Positions 8,030 through 16,776 are shown, counted from the stretch's first letter. The stretch is 56,487 nucleotides of DNA from Candidatus Saccharimonadota bacterium (GCA_016176605.1 JACOWW010000003.1:94138-150624); one strand, 5' to 3'. Numbers and translations: made by a program. The notes: generated by a model not told the origin, from the letters alone.

Positions 8030-8605
8030 TTACTGCTGAGGTTTATCAATAAACTCAATATTTTGTCGGCTTAGGGTCAGATCGACTTCAATTGCTTCTC
8101 CTGAATCTATTTTCTCCTTTGTAATATCTGCTAACAGCGTGTTCGTAAATTTAAACTCAAACCCAAAGGAATTAAACACATTGCTAATGGTGGCGCTTTC
8201 TTCATCGCCTTGCACCTCTGAATCAATACCACTCCTATGCAGTAAATAGCGGACGGCTTCAAGACTATCATGATAAAAAGACGCGTATTGAAGTGCTAAG
8301 CCGTCGGCTGGTTTTTTTTCCGCTTCTTCGATAGATATCCATTCGGACCATCCAATATCATAAAGCGCGACTCTTCCTTTCAGCCGAGCTGAAGCAACAA
8401 ATTTCCAGTCTTTTTCAGTACAAGCCATTTCCCATGCATTCGGAGCGACTTGTCTTCTTATCACGCCTCCAAATACATTAATATTAGCTGCCCTAAAAGC
8501 TAAATGATCAAGATTGCCAAAAAGCCTCCGAGGCAGTTTTTTTCGTTCAACAAAAATAGCCAGTTCCCCACCAAAGATAGCCGCTTCATGCTCTAAACTA
8601 TTCAT
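8030..8605 (-). CDS. Hypothetical protein, 191 aa
   Basis: No confident family. The N-terminal part has FGNLDHLAFRAANINVFGG, reminiscent of a vicinal-oxygen-chelate (glyoxalase-like) strand, and the middle has ARLKGRVALYDIGWSEWISI. No membrane segment. A TATAAT lies 19 nt upstream of the ATG. The gene stands alone between 60-nt and 180-nt gaps. Confidence 0.7.
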   Translation of the reverse strand: MNSLEHEAAIFGGELAIFVERKKLPRRLFGNLDHLAFRAANINVFGGVIRRQVAPNAWEMACTEKDWKFVASARLKGRVALYDIGWSEWISIEEAEKKPADGLALQYASFYHDSLEAVRYLLHRSGIDSEVQGDEESATISNVFNSFGFEFKFTNTLLADITKEKIDSGEAIEVDLTLSRQNIEFIDKPQQ

Positions 8606-8663
8606 CTCAGCTCACTTTACTAGAATTATAGCAATTTTGTGAATTCTGTTGGGTACTTAATAT

Positions 8664-9221
8664 TCACTCAATAAAGTGTTCTTCATAAAGTTTAGAGCTC
8701 GAGTGTCTTTTGTCGAATTTAGCCATCGCTTCATCAATTATTTTTATAGTTTTTGGCTTAATTTTATTTAAGTTTTTAAGAGCCTTGGCTACTTCCTCAA
8801 TATCTCCGCACACTATATCGCACGTGCTGTAGACGAACGGGTGCTTATAATCTGTTAAGGTTTGCCCGGCGATTTCTTTGGTTCCACCGTTAAACTTTCC
8901 GCCAAGTGGAGCTAACCCAATGACTGGTTTTTTAAGATACTTAGCTATCAATATTTCTTGGGATCCCCCAACGCTAATATCATCACTAAAATAAACAATT
9001 AAAACATCAACCTGAGATATCATGTGCACATCGCTACCAAAAACCATTTCAAGATTCTTATAGTCTTTACTGGCTCTAGTTGGATCGAAACTTATAAATT
9101 TTAGACCAGTCAGCTCACCAATCTCCTGCAGAAAATTATCTCTCCATTGATGTGAATCAAAATTCGAGTGTTTTGACATTTTACCTACCACATAAACTTT
9201 TATGGGTTTGTTATTAGCCAT
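8664..9221 (-). CDS. Nucleoside 2-deoxyribosyltransferase-like protein
   Basis: Residues about 45-95 carry the family pattern: VFGSDVHMISQVDVLIVYFS followed by S-x-G-G-S-x-E-I-x-x-A and KKPVIGL. These enzymes cleave or exchange deoxynucleoside bases. I start it at the ATG at 9221 (MANNKPIKVYVVGKMS); the frame extends to 9251. It overlaps the end of the NUDIX gene by 8 nt, so the two are coupled, suggesting a shared role in nucleotide clean-up (inference). Confidence 0.65.
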   Translation of the reverse strand: MANNKPIKVYVVGKMSKHSNFDSHQWRDNFLQEIGELTGLKFISFDPTRASKDYKNLEMVFGSDVHMISQVDVLIVYFSDDISVGGSQEILIAKYLKKPVIGLAPLGGKFNGGTKEIAGQTLTDYKHPFVYSTCDIVCGDIEEVAKALKNLNKIKPKTIKIIDEAMAKFDKRHSSSKLYEEHFIE

Positions 9222-9775
9222 CCTTTTCCTTCGACTGCTTACGGATAGCATTAATTACTTCGTTATAAAATTCCAGGCGGGTTGGTGTATATTGCTTAGA
9301 TTTTTCAGGGTCGTGGAGTTCGGCTTCAAATTCATCAACTGAGAGCCAGCGAATATCGCTAACCTCACCTGCTTCGACTTTTAATTTATCTAGATTGATA
9401 TCCATCATTGTTATGTAAGTCCAGTTAAAGACACGGTGATTCCAATCTTCCATAGGTTCGTCAACCTTTTTAATACCGATAAAAACAAAGGTCTTTGGGT
9501 CTACATCTAGATTCAGTTCTTCTTTAGCTTCGCGTATAGCTGTTTCTTCTGGTGTATTACCGGCTGTTATATGACCGGCTGCAAAACGTCCCAAACGTTT
9601 GGGCGAATGACTTTTGTTGGATGGCGAAGTTGAAGTAGGACTTCGCCATTTGAATTAAATATCCATAAATGCGCCCCGCTGTGCCAAAGACTTTTGGCAT
9701 GAGCTTCGGACTTAAGCATAGTCTGACTGGTTTTATTGCCCTGCTCGTCAAAATATCTACCGGCTCGTCTTTCAT
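9214..9775 (-). pseudogene. NUDIX hydrolase interrupted by two frameshifts
   Basis: Three successive frames together give one NUDIX protein of about 186 residues. Frame 1 from the ATG at 9775 gives MKDEPVDI; a second frame continues FDEQGNKTSQTMLKSEA, KSLWHSGAHLWIF and RPNVWDV; the third carries the NUDIX box region (AAGHITAGNTPEETAIREAK then EELNL) and ends at 9214. Both shifts fall in runs of four T on the coding strand (9750-9753 and 9583-9586) and both are repaired by one extra T. Either a real pseudogene, slippage-dependent expression, or two sequencing errors. Start overlaps the aldo/keto reductase stop (ATGA). Confidence 0.75.
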
Positions 9776-10590
9776 GGCACGTTGGTGGGGTCCCAACAGG
9801 TGCGGAAACCGCGGTCTAGTTTCTTAAGTTCGGCCATGTCGCCTATGTCGAGTTTGAAATCAAAGATATCAATGTTCTCTTTGATGCGGTCTTTGTGAGT
9901 TGATTTGGGCAATGGAACGGTGCCAATTTCCAGGCACCAGCGCAGCATAATTTGGGCAGTAGTTTTCCCATGTTTTTTGGCGATTTTTTGTAAAACAGGG
10001 TCGTCCATGCCATGCCCGTGGGCCAGTGGTGAATAAGCTTCGACGATAATCCCCTTCTTTTTGCAATAATCAACTAGCTCGGTCATTTGTAAAAATACAT
10101 GTAGTTCAACTTGATTCACCGCTGGTTTGACAGTGCATTCCTTCAATAGTTCTTCCAAGTGGCTAACCATGTAATTACTCACGCCGATGGCTTTGGCCCG
10201 GCCAGATTTGTGGATTTCTTCTAGTTTCTGCCAAGCCGCTTTTCGGGTTTCGGTGACCGGAAAATGAATGAGTAGTAGATCAACATAATCGGTCTGCAGC
10301 TTATCCAAAGATTTTTCGAAGCTAGGGATGATGTCATCAGAGCCCAGATTGGTTGTTCGGATTTTGGTAGTGATAAATACTTCACCGCGATCTATTCCGC
10401 TTTCTTTCAAGGCCGCGCCAAGATGCTGTTCGTTATGGTAGGCCTGAGCGGTATCAAAATGCCTGTAGTCTGCGTCCAGGGCTGAGCGAACCGCTTTTTT
10501 GGCCACAAAACCCGGCAAAACTATCCAAAGTCCCAGGCCCACCTGCGGGATTTTCGCCCCGGTGTTCATTTTCAAACTTGGTATTGCCAT
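9772..10590 (-). CDS. Aldo/keto reductase
   Basis: 272 residues, full length. The catalytic tetrad is visible: Asp and Tyr in HFDTAQAYHNEQ, Lys in FITTKI, His in LIHFP. NADPH-binding features KSTHKDRIKEN and the family motif GVSNY follow. It reduces carbonyl substrates with NAD(P)H; the natural substrate cannot be inferred. Good GGAGG site before the ATG at 10590. Its stop overlaps the start of the NUDIX gene. Confidence 0.92.
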   Translation of the reverse strand: MAIPSLKMNTGAKIPQVGLGLWIVLPGFVAKKAVRSALDADYRHFDTAQAYHNEQHLGAALKESGIDRGEVFITTKIRTTNLGSDDIIPSFEKSLDKLQTDYVDLLLIHFPVTETRKAAWQKLEEIHKSGRAKAIGVSNYMVSHLEELLKECTVKPAVNQVELHVFLQMTELVDYCKKKGIIVEAYSPLAHGHGMDDPVLQKIAKKHGKTTAQIMLRWCLEIGTVPLPKSTHKDRIKENIDIFDFKLDIGDMAELKKLDRGFRTCWDPTNVP

Positions 10591-10609
10591 AAAACCTCCG
10601 ATTTCTCTT

Positions 10610-11215
10610 CTATTTTACTCCGAACAAGCTCTTAATTTCGGCTACCTCTCTGGAGGGATTTCTTTTTATGGATATCCGAAAAATCTGTAATTTATCTGCT
10701 TTACAAACTTCTTGGCTAATTCGCTCATACACCATTGCTGCAAAGTCTAGGTGTTTGTGTATTTCATCTGAATTTGGAAAGTTAAGGACTCCTTTCATAG
10801 AATGCTCATCTTGGTGGACTAGCGCTTTATTGAGAAATTTATCATAATTACTATAGATTTTATCTATTTTAGCTTTCCATGTCTGCTTAGCGGGTGACTT
10901 GGTATAGCCAAGCACTAGTTCGCGGAGCGAACGCTTCCCTGACTTATCAAAAATTCTCCTTATCGAAATCATCAATGAAATTATAGCCATAAGATATATT
11001 GTATGAACGCCACTCCTTTTCTCACCTTTTTTCATCTTTTCTAAAGTCTCATATAAGTATCCGGCAACCGATAAATACATGTATGCATTGTTAATGTTGA
11101 AGCTTATTTTATGGAGAAAATTACGCAGCTTTTCTTGATCGGCAAGAGGAACTAAATCCTTAAACTCAAAGATATTCATATGCCCCAACTCAGCAACTGA
11201 TATTGAATTTTTCAT
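10610..11215 (-). CDS. Hypothetical helical protein, 201 aa
   Basis: All-helical, Lys-rich, no signal. It has a hydrophobic helix (TIYLMAIISLMISIRRIF) and the sequence KALVHQDEHSMKG, reminiscent of HEPN/AbiU2-type proteins in which a conserved Arg/His motif follows a long helix. I cannot confirm this without a profile search. A GGGGTGA precedes the ATG; 12 nt separate it from the 2H phosphoesterase upstream. Confidence 0.65.
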   Translation of the reverse strand: MKNSISVAELGHMNIFEFKDLVPLADQEKLRNFLHKISFNINNAYMYLSVAGYLYETLEKMKKGEKRSGVHTIYLMAIISLMISIRRIFDKSGKRSLRELVLGYTKSPAKQTWKAKIDKIYSNYDKFLNKALVHQDEHSMKGVLNFPNSDEIHKHLDFAAMVYERISQEVCKADKLQIFRISIKRNPSREVAEIKSLFGVK

Positions 11216-11227
11216 AGTTCACCCCAG

Positions 11228-11827
11228 TCATTCGACTCGCTTTGCTCGCTCATGATTATAATTTTTCCCGAGAGAAAATTTTTCAATAGTCCAGCTCTTC
11301 TTATAATTACTGTCGACTCCAATTAATTCAATCTGGGTCGCGGTGTAGTCCAGTTGGATATCTGCCTGCCGAACGTCCTCTAGCGCAGCTAAATAACTAA
11401 CTTCATCTAGCTTCAAAGCAGAAGGATCTTTCAAGTCATAGGCCGCTTCTTCTATGGCAAAATGCCCAATGGCAATGTGCGGAGAATATGGGATATCCTC
11501 TCTTAAAAATTTCCTAAGCTCTCCCTCATATAATTTTAAATACAGTCGCTCAAAATCTTTTTTTCCTTGTGATGGGTTAAGGAACAGCCATTGATCCCAA
11601 GACAGCTCTGTCGTGTGAGAATTAAATTGAACATGAAAGGGTTCTGTTGAAACGACAACTTTTTTAGCTTGGTTCTTGATGGCTTGTTCGGTAATCTCTA
11701 ATGCCGGCACTGGGAAAAGAAGAGTAACATGCGCTCCTACTAGTCCGTGATAGGGATCATATTTTGCATCAATTTCCTCAACTTTAGATACGTCTGCTTC
11801 TGGACGATGAATAATACTGTAAAACAT
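11228..11827 (-). CDS. 2H phosphoesterase (2'-5' RNA ligase/LigT-like)
   Basis: The two HxT/S-type motifs of the superfamily are GAHVTLLFP (residues ~31-39) and SPHIAIGHF (~120); the second has Ala instead of Thr/Ser, so activity may be altered. Start at ATG 11827, sharing an A with the stop of the upstream kinase gene (TAATG). The C-terminal E-R-A-K-R-V-E-stop is written by a 21-nt sequence (11232-11252) that recurs exactly on the other strand at 50294-50314. Confidence 0.7.
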   Translation of the reverse strand: MFYSIIHRPEADVSKVEEIDAKYDPYHGLVGAHVTLLFPVPALEITEQAIKNQAKKVVVSTEPFHVQFNSHTTELSWDQWLFLNPSQGKKDFERLYLKLYEGELRKFLREDIPYSPHIAIGHFAIEEAAYDLKDPSALKLDEVSYLAALEDVRQADIQLDYTATQIELIGVDSNYKKSWTIEKFSLGKNYNHERAKRVE

Positions 11828-12351
11828 TAGAGCTCGCCCCAATTTTTGCCAAGAGCTTTAAGCACTTTTTCTGTTGTCTCTTCTACAGTGTGGTTGGTTG
11901 AGTCGATTTTTATAAAGTCGTCGAAGAACTTATCTCCCGAAAAATATTTGTGGTGCCGGCTAACCATTTTTTCGCCGAGCTTAGCGTCATCATCACGTCC
12001 CGCATCCCTCTTATTTATTTCGCCTTTTTGGGGTAATAATAGAAATTTATGAGTCAGTTTTACATACTCCTGAACTTTATACCACTCCGGGTCGCCTAGA
12101 TAGCCATTGATGATAATGTTATATCCAGCTTTGCGAAAATTACTAGCAACTACGCCGATGTTGTTGCCCAATAGATCCCATTGTTCAAGGCCAGTCGGCG
12201 ATTCATCATAAACGAAACCGTTGACTATAAAGTGTTTCAAGCTATCAACTTCAATGTTGACGCATTTCTTAATTTTTTTAGCCAGAATCTTAGCAACAGT
12301 GCTTTTACCGGCTCCGCCAGGCCCAGTTATGGCAATGATTAACTGGCTCAT
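11827..12351 (-). CDS. P-loop kinase-like protein
   Basis: Walker A GPGGAGKST at residues ~9-17, then DSLKHFI and a possible LID Arg pair RDAGRDDD. 174 residues; probably a small-molecule or nucleoside kinase of the AAA_33/chloramphenicol phosphotransferase type; substrate unknown. Starts at ATG 12351 in an ATGA overlap with the upstream gene. Its last residues, GKNWGEL, match the ends of polA and of the neighbouring 12348 gene. Confidence 0.75.
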   Translation of the reverse strand: MSQLIIAITGPGGAGKSTVAKILAKKIKKCVNIEVDSLKHFIVNGFVYDESPTGLEQWDLLGNNIGVVASNFRKAGYNIIINGYLGDPEWYKVQEYVKLTHKFLLLPQKGEINKRDAGRDDDAKLGEKMVSRHHKYFSGDKFFDDFIKIDSTNHTVEETTEKVLKALGKNWGEL

Positions 12352-12602
12352 AGGCCGCCCCAATTTTTGCCGAATTTGCTGAGATTTTTTTCAAGTTCTG
12401 ACTCTTTCAAAATCGGCCGTTTTGTGTCCGCTGATATGTGCTGTATGATCATCGTAACCTCAGTTTTATTATCACCTACGACGTTAATGGGATCTTCGGT
12501 CCAGCCCTCGATATTGCCTTTTTCATCATAATAAACTTCGTGAACAGCAAAATACGCCGGCTTAGATTTATCATGTTCGATTATTCTATAATTCCAGTGC
12601 AT
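12348..12602 (-). CDS. Conserved hypothetical protein, 84 aa
   Basis: Begins MHWNYRIIEHDKSKPAYF, then a tyrosine-rich strand AVHEVYYDEKGNIEGWTEDP. This resembles a small family of uncharacterised proteins with a W-x-Y-R-I-I start. No Shine-Dalgarno; it begins 6 nt after the PIN gene stop and overlaps the kinase start by 4 nt. Ends GKNWGGL. Confidence 0.7.
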   Translation of the reverse strand: MHWNYRIIEHDKSKPAYFAVHEVYYDEKGNIEGWTEDPINVVGDNKTEVTMIIQHISADTKRPILKESELEKNLSKFGKNWGGL

Positions 12603-12607
12603 AATTT

Positions 12608-12997
12608 CTAATCTCTTGCATCGAGCACATAATTCAATCCAAGATCCAAAAGTATTACGTCGGAGGTAAGTAGTACCAACTGCTCGCTGAAGGCTTGGGC
12701 TAGAAGCATCCGGTCGAATGGGTCGTGCCGGATAAGGCTCGGGAATTTATTTATTACTTGAGCGTGCTCAGCCTTAAAATCCATAAGCAAAAATCCGTCA
12801 GCTAAAGCCCTTGCTACATCTGGTGCGTTTTTAAACTTGCCAGCTGTCGCCTTAATCTGTAATTCAGCTAGAGATATTGACGAGAAATAAACCAAGTCAC
12901 TATTTTTTATTATTCTCTGAGCCTGCTTGCCAAGTGATTTTATTCTACGTTCATCTAATGCCCACACCAACGTGTTAGTGTCGAGCAGCAGGTTCAT
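12608..12997 (-). CDS. PIN-domain toxin, VapC-like
   Basis: 129 residues. The acidic residues of a PIN ribonuclease are in place: LLLDTNTLVWAL (Asp6), SLAELQIK (Glu), RHDPFDRMLLAQA (Asp pair) and TSDVILL. Overlaps the upstream antitoxin by 4 nt (ATGA), the normal order for this toxin-antitoxin class. Expected to cleave RNA when free of antitoxin. Confidence 0.88.
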   Translation of the reverse strand: MNLLLDTNTLVWALDERRIKSLGKQAQRIIKNSDLVYFSSISLAELQIKATAGKFKNAPDVARALADGFLLMDFKAEHAQVINKFPSLIRHDPFDRMLLAQAFSEQLVLLTSDVILLDLGLNYVLDARD

Positions 12998-13245
12998 TTT
13001 TTATCCCAGTCTTTGCCGTAAACTAATTCTTGAATTTCGGGGTCAATACCTACCAGCTTTTCATCGGGAATGTCTATCATACCCGTCCAGGCACCGAATT
13101 TGATTTTGTTCTTTTTGGGCTGGTGAAGCTTGAGGTCAACTAAAGGTTCGCCATTTTTGGCGATTGAAATTTCTTTGCCGGCCTGTACTTCCTTAATGAT
13201 TTTGGACAGGTTGGTTTTGGCATCATAAATATTGTAAGTTTTCAT
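12994..13245 (-). CDS. Phd/YefM-type antitoxin
   Basis: 83 residues. The N-terminal MKTYNIYDAKTNLSKIIKEV with AGKEISIAKNGEPLVDLKL is the DNA-binding Phd/YefM fold; the C-terminal half with TGMIDIPDEKLVGIDPEI is the toxin-binding tail seen in antitoxins paired with PIN toxins. TATAAT lies one nt before the ATG, so the pair has its own promoter, probably autorepressed. Confidence 0.87.
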   Translation of the reverse strand: MKTYNIYDAKTNLSKIIKEVQAGKEISIAKNGEPLVDLKLHQPKKNKIKFGAWTGMIDIPDEKLVGIDPEIQELVYGKDWDKK

Positions 13246-13283
13246 GATTATATGGTATCAGACTAGACCAGACTTAGTCAACA

Positions 13284-13320
13284 CAGTAGTGAGCTCGCCT
13301 AAGACGAGTCTACTACTTGG
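13284..13320. repeat. AGTAGT...ACTACT palindrome
   Basis: Inverted repeat AGTAGT (13285-13290)/ACTACT (13312-13317) with inner CTCG/CGAG, in the 84-nt gap between the antitoxin and methyltransferase genes. A larger relative is at 55423-55512 and a half copy (GTAGTGAGCTC) at 26446-26456. Confidence 0.55.
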
Positions 13321-13329
13321 TCAAGCATA

Positions 13330-13995
13330 TTACAGCTGGCCCCGGTTTTGACCGGATTTTTTGGCTATACAGCGAAGGATATTTGATCTCTGTCCGTTAT
13401 ATTCTTCTTCAACCATGTCTAGATAGCCAATATCAAACATGCCTTCAAGCAATTCTCTTGTATATGGAATTGAGAATAGGTGTCTGACACGCCCTTTTTC
13501 AGAAACAAAGACATCTTTTTCCACTTCATCCCCTTTGCCATAATGAAAATCATCAACTGACTTACAGGCAAAGGCGAATATTCCATCTGGCTTGAGCACT
13601 TTTGCAACCTCTTTCACAATCTTGCGCGTTTTATCGTGGCTATAGTAATGAAGTGATAGATTGACATAAACGACATCGAAACTCTCCGGTTTATACGGCA
13701 AAGGCTTGCGCATATCCAGCACAGAAAATTTGACATCTGTGTTAGCAAAATGCCGTTTATTTTGTTCGACCACCACATCAGACACATCGGTCGCTATAAC
13801 TTTGTGGCCCTTGTCTGTAAAAAAGACTGCATCTCCACCAACCCCGCAGCCGAGCTCTAAGATTTTCGATCTTTTTGAAAGATACGGTTCGGCTAGCTTT
13901 GCCAATGGGTTAGGAGAGTGGCGCAACTTCTCATGGTCGCCTTCGGCATGTTTTCTGTCCCATATCGGCTTTTGATCAGGTATCTTGCGACTCAC
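13330..13995 (-). CDS. SAM-dependent methyltransferase, class I
   Basis: Motif I is ILELGCGVGGDAVFF and motif II region is FSVLDMRKPLPYKPESFDVV; post-motif LSLHYYSHDKTRKIVKEV and VLKPDGIFAF follow the UbiE/Methyltransf_11-like pattern. The substrate is not evident. The GTG start at 13995 overlaps the polA stop (GTGA), with no canonical Shine-Dalgarno. Ends SGQNRGQL, loosely like the other tails in this operon. Confidence 0.82.
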   Translation of the reverse strand: MSRKIPDQKPIWDRKHAEGDHEKLRHSPNPLAKLAEPYLSKRSKILELGCGVGGDAVFFTDKGHKVIATDVSDVVVEQNKRHFANTDVKFSVLDMRKPLPYKPESFDVVYVNLSLHYYSHDKTRKIVKEVAKVLKPDGIFAFACKSVDDFHYGKGDEVEKDVFVSEKGRVRHLFSIPYTRELLEGMFDIGYLDMVEEEYNGQRSNILRCIAKKSGQNRGQL

Positions 13996-16712
13996 AATTC
14001 GCCCCAATTCTTTCCTTGACTAATATCAACTTTGAGTTTTACAGGTAGTTTGTAGATGTTTTCCATCGTGGATTTGAGGATTTCGCCGACTTTTTTGGCG
14101 TTTTCTTTTCGGCATTCAATAAGTAGCGAGTCATGGATTTGCAGTAACATAGCCGGCTTTGCCGGAGTAATTAGTTTTTTACTAGTTGCTAATTTCTGTT
14201 TTCTAGTTTCTCCAAAATGGGAGTCAAACTCATTTTGGACTTTGACCATGGCCATCTTCATCAGATCCGCCGCTGTGCCTTGCAGTGGATGGTTGATGGC
14301 CGCGCGGTAGGCCGCTTCGCGCACCGCGAAGTTGGAGGATTTTACATCCGGCGTCGGCCGGCGTCGCCCAAGCAATGTTTCTACGTAACCCTGCTCTTCC
14401 GCCTGCTTCCGGAGTGAATCAATATACTTTTTAAGGGCCGGCCTAAGTTGGAAATACTTGGTGATAAATTCTTTGCTAGCGGCAAAATCCATGCCCGAGC
14501 TAACACTTAAACCATGCGGACCCAGACCGTACATAATGCCAAAGTTTACAGCTTTGGCGCTGTAGCGCTGGTCTTTGCTAACCTTATCCGCTGCAATGCC
14601 GTAAATCGCGGCGGCGGTTTCTACATGGATATCAGCGTCGCGGTTAAAAGCGTCTATCATACCCTTGTCGCCAGACAGCGCCGCCGCCAAGCGGATTTCG
14701 AACTGGCTGTAGTCGGCACTAACCAGCACGTTGCCCTTTTCGGCCACAAAAGCAGTACGGATATTTTTACCAAGTTCAGTCCGTATCGGTATGTTTTGCA
14801 AATTCGGGTCGCTGCTGGATAGCCGGCCGGTTTGGGCAATGGTTAGGTTAAAAGTGGTGTGCAGGCGGTTGTTTTCATCGACCATATCCGGCAGAGGATC
14901 GACATAAGTGTTTTTAAGTTTGATTGCTTCACGGTATTGGCTAATCAATTCGATAATTGGGTGCAAATCGCGCAGTTTTTCTAGCTCGCTGGCGGCTGTC
15001 GAGAGGCCGGTTTTACCTTTTTTAATCCCCTCACTTGGTAAGTTGAGTTTGGTAAACAGTACATCGGCCAGCTGTGAAGGTGAGCTGATATTAAATTCAT
15101 GGTCGGCATGGCCATAAATGTTTTGTTCGAGGTCGCTGATAGAATCTTCCAGTTGAATAGCAAACTTTTGCAGATATTTAACATCCAGCTTAATACCGCG
15201 GGTTTCCATAGCGGCTAGCACCGGAATTAGCGGCCATTCAATAGTAGAGGCTAGACGTTCGAGGTTAGACGTTCGAGCTAGCGCCATTTTTTGGGCTTCG
15301 TAAAGTTGACGGATAACGGCTATGAACTGCGCGCCATGGTCTAAAAAATCCTCTGTTGGTAAATCTTCAAACGGCAGGCCGTTGTAACCCAAGATCGTTT
15401 CAGCCAAGTCAGTCAGCGACTGGGCACGAAGCAATGGATCGATCAAGAACGCGCCGACTAGAACGTCGTGGGCAACAATCACGCCTTCGATGCCCAAGTT
15501 TTTGAGAAGTTTAATATCACTTTTGATGTCATAGCCGATAAAAGAGGTTACAGGTGACAGGTTACGGGTTACAGTATCACGGACTTTTTGAGGGTCAAGT
15601 TTGGTAAGGTCGAGGGTGTAGGATAGTTCGGCTGTGCCAATGTGCAAGACTTGCGGGTCGGCTCCTTGTTTTCCGGCCGCCCGCGAATGAACAAAGATCG
15701 GTTGCTCCCCTGTGTGAAAGGTCCGTCCTTTCACACTAAAGCTTATTTTGTTTAGTTTTTCACCCGAATCAACTAATACATGTTTTTGTAATTTTAATGC
15801 CTTACTTGCGCCTACAGCTGGTGTGCTTACTCTCATGTTTTCGGGCAAATTATTTAATAGACTTCGAAATTCCAGCTCCTGTAGTAAATTGCGGAGGTGT
15901 GAGGTGTCTAATTTGGAGCTGTCCATGGCTGGCAGATCCAATTTAACCGGCGCATCTGTCCACAGTTGGGCAATTTTTTTGCTCAAATAGGCCGACTTTT
16001 TACCAGCTTCCAATTTTTTGCGTAAAGTTTCTTTAATCACCGGCAAATGTTTATAAACTCCATCCAGAGTTTTGTATTGCTGCAGTAGCTGGGTGGCAGT
16101 TTTTTCGCCGACGCCGGGCACGCCCGGAATATTATCCGAACTATCGCCTTTTAGGGCCTTAAGGTCCAAAAATTGTTCCGGCCTAAGACCGTATTTGGCG
16201 GTAAAACTTTCCGGATGGAATTCTTCAATATTGGAAAAGCCGCGTTTTAGGGCGTAAACTTTGACGTGACCGTTTATTAGCTGTAGGGCGTCCAAATCAG
16301 AGGTAATTAGCAAGGTTTCGATATTTTTTTTACGGGCCTGGACGGCTAGGGCGCCCATAATATCGTCGGCTTCATAATCGTCCAACTCGTATAGCGGCCA
16401 ATGAAAAGCCTCCAAAAGCTCGTGCAAAATAGGGATTTGAGTATAAAAATCCGGCGGCGCCGGTTTACGGCCGGCTTTGTACTGCGGGTACATAGCCACA
16501 CGCTTTCGGATGTTGGTTTTGGGCTTGTCCCACGCTACTGCCACGTAATCGGGCTTGAGCTTTTTGATGAGTTCCAGGGCCATGGCCGCGAAACCATACA
16601 CCCCGCCGGTCGGCACGCCTTCTTTAGTCGATAGGTTCGGCATGGCGTAATAACCTCTGTAAAAAACAGATTTTCCATCTATAATTGCCAGCTTTTTCCT
16701 CGCTTCAGCCAT
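13992..16712 (-). CDS. polA: DNA polymerase I
   Basis: 906 residues. The 5' nuclease domain (1-~290) is intact: YRGYYAMPNLSTKEGVPTGG, DDYEADDIMGALA, ITSDLDALQL, GDSSDNIPGVPGVGEKTA. The 3'-5' exonuclease-like region (~300-470) has no DxE first motif, so proofreading is probably absent. The polymerase domain carries motif A DYSQFEIR (~669), motif B around NFGIMYG (~724) and motif C QIHDSLLIE (~860), where Asp is kept but the usual Glu is Ser. Four repeat-derived stretches are read in frame: 15712-15736 (V-K-G-R-T-F-H-T), 15547-15577, 15247-15281 and 14170-14212. TATAAT lies 9 nt before the ATG. Confidence 0.95.
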   Translation of the reverse strand: MAEARKKLAIIDGKSVFYRGYYAMPNLSTKEGVPTGGVYGFAAMALELIKKLKPDYVAVAWDKPKTNIRKRVAMYPQYKAGRKPAPPDFYTQIPILHELLEAFHWPLYELDDYEADDIMGALAVQARKKNIETLLITSDLDALQLINGHVKVYALKRGFSNIEEFHPESFTAKYGLRPEQFLDLKALKGDSSDNIPGVPGVGEKTATQLLQQYKTLDGVYKHLPVIKETLRKKLEAGKKSAYLSKKIAQLWTDAPVKLDLPAMDSSKLDTSHLRNLLQELEFRSLLNNLPENMRVSTPAVGASKALKLQKHVLVDSGEKLNKISFSVKGRTFHTGEQPIFVHSRAAGKQGADPQVLHIGTAELSYTLDLTKLDPQKVRDTVTRNLSPVTSFIGYDIKSDIKLLKNLGIEGVIVAHDVLVGAFLIDPLLRAQSLTDLAETILGYNGLPFEDLPTEDFLDHGAQFIAVIRQLYEAQKMALARTSNLERLASTIEWPLIPVLAAMETRGIKLDVKYLQKFAIQLEDSISDLEQNIYGHADHEFNISSPSQLADVLFTKLNLPSEGIKKGKTGLSTAASELEKLRDLHPIIELISQYREAIKLKNTYVDPLPDMVDENNRLHTTFNLTIAQTGRLSSSDPNLQNIPIRTELGKNIRTAFVAEKGNVLVSADYSQFEIRLAAALSGDKGMIDAFNRDADIHVETAAAIYGIAADKVSKDQRYSAKAVNFGIMYGLGPHGLSVSSGMDFAASKEFITKYFQLRPALKKYIDSLRKQAEEQGYVETLLGRRRPTPDVKSSNFAVREAAYRAAINHPLQGTAADLMKMAMVKVQNEFDSHFGETRKQKLATSKKLITPAKPAMLLQIHDSLLIECRKENAKKVGEILKSTMENIYKLPVKLKVDISQGKNWGEL
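15712..15736. repeat. In-frame palindrome in polA (VKGRTFHT element)
   Basis: GTGTGAAAGG-TCCGT-CCTTTCACAC, a 10-5-10 inverted repeat. On the coding strand it reads V-K-G-R-T-F-H-T. The same element, in the same frame and orientation, lies in tsaD at 49774-49796. It falls in the poorly conserved exonuclease-like region. Confidence 0.8.
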
Positions 16713-16776
16713 CTTGAGTCAATTATACGCCAAAGGTGTCAGTCAGATTATTTCTTGCGCTTTGATTCCTATCACC

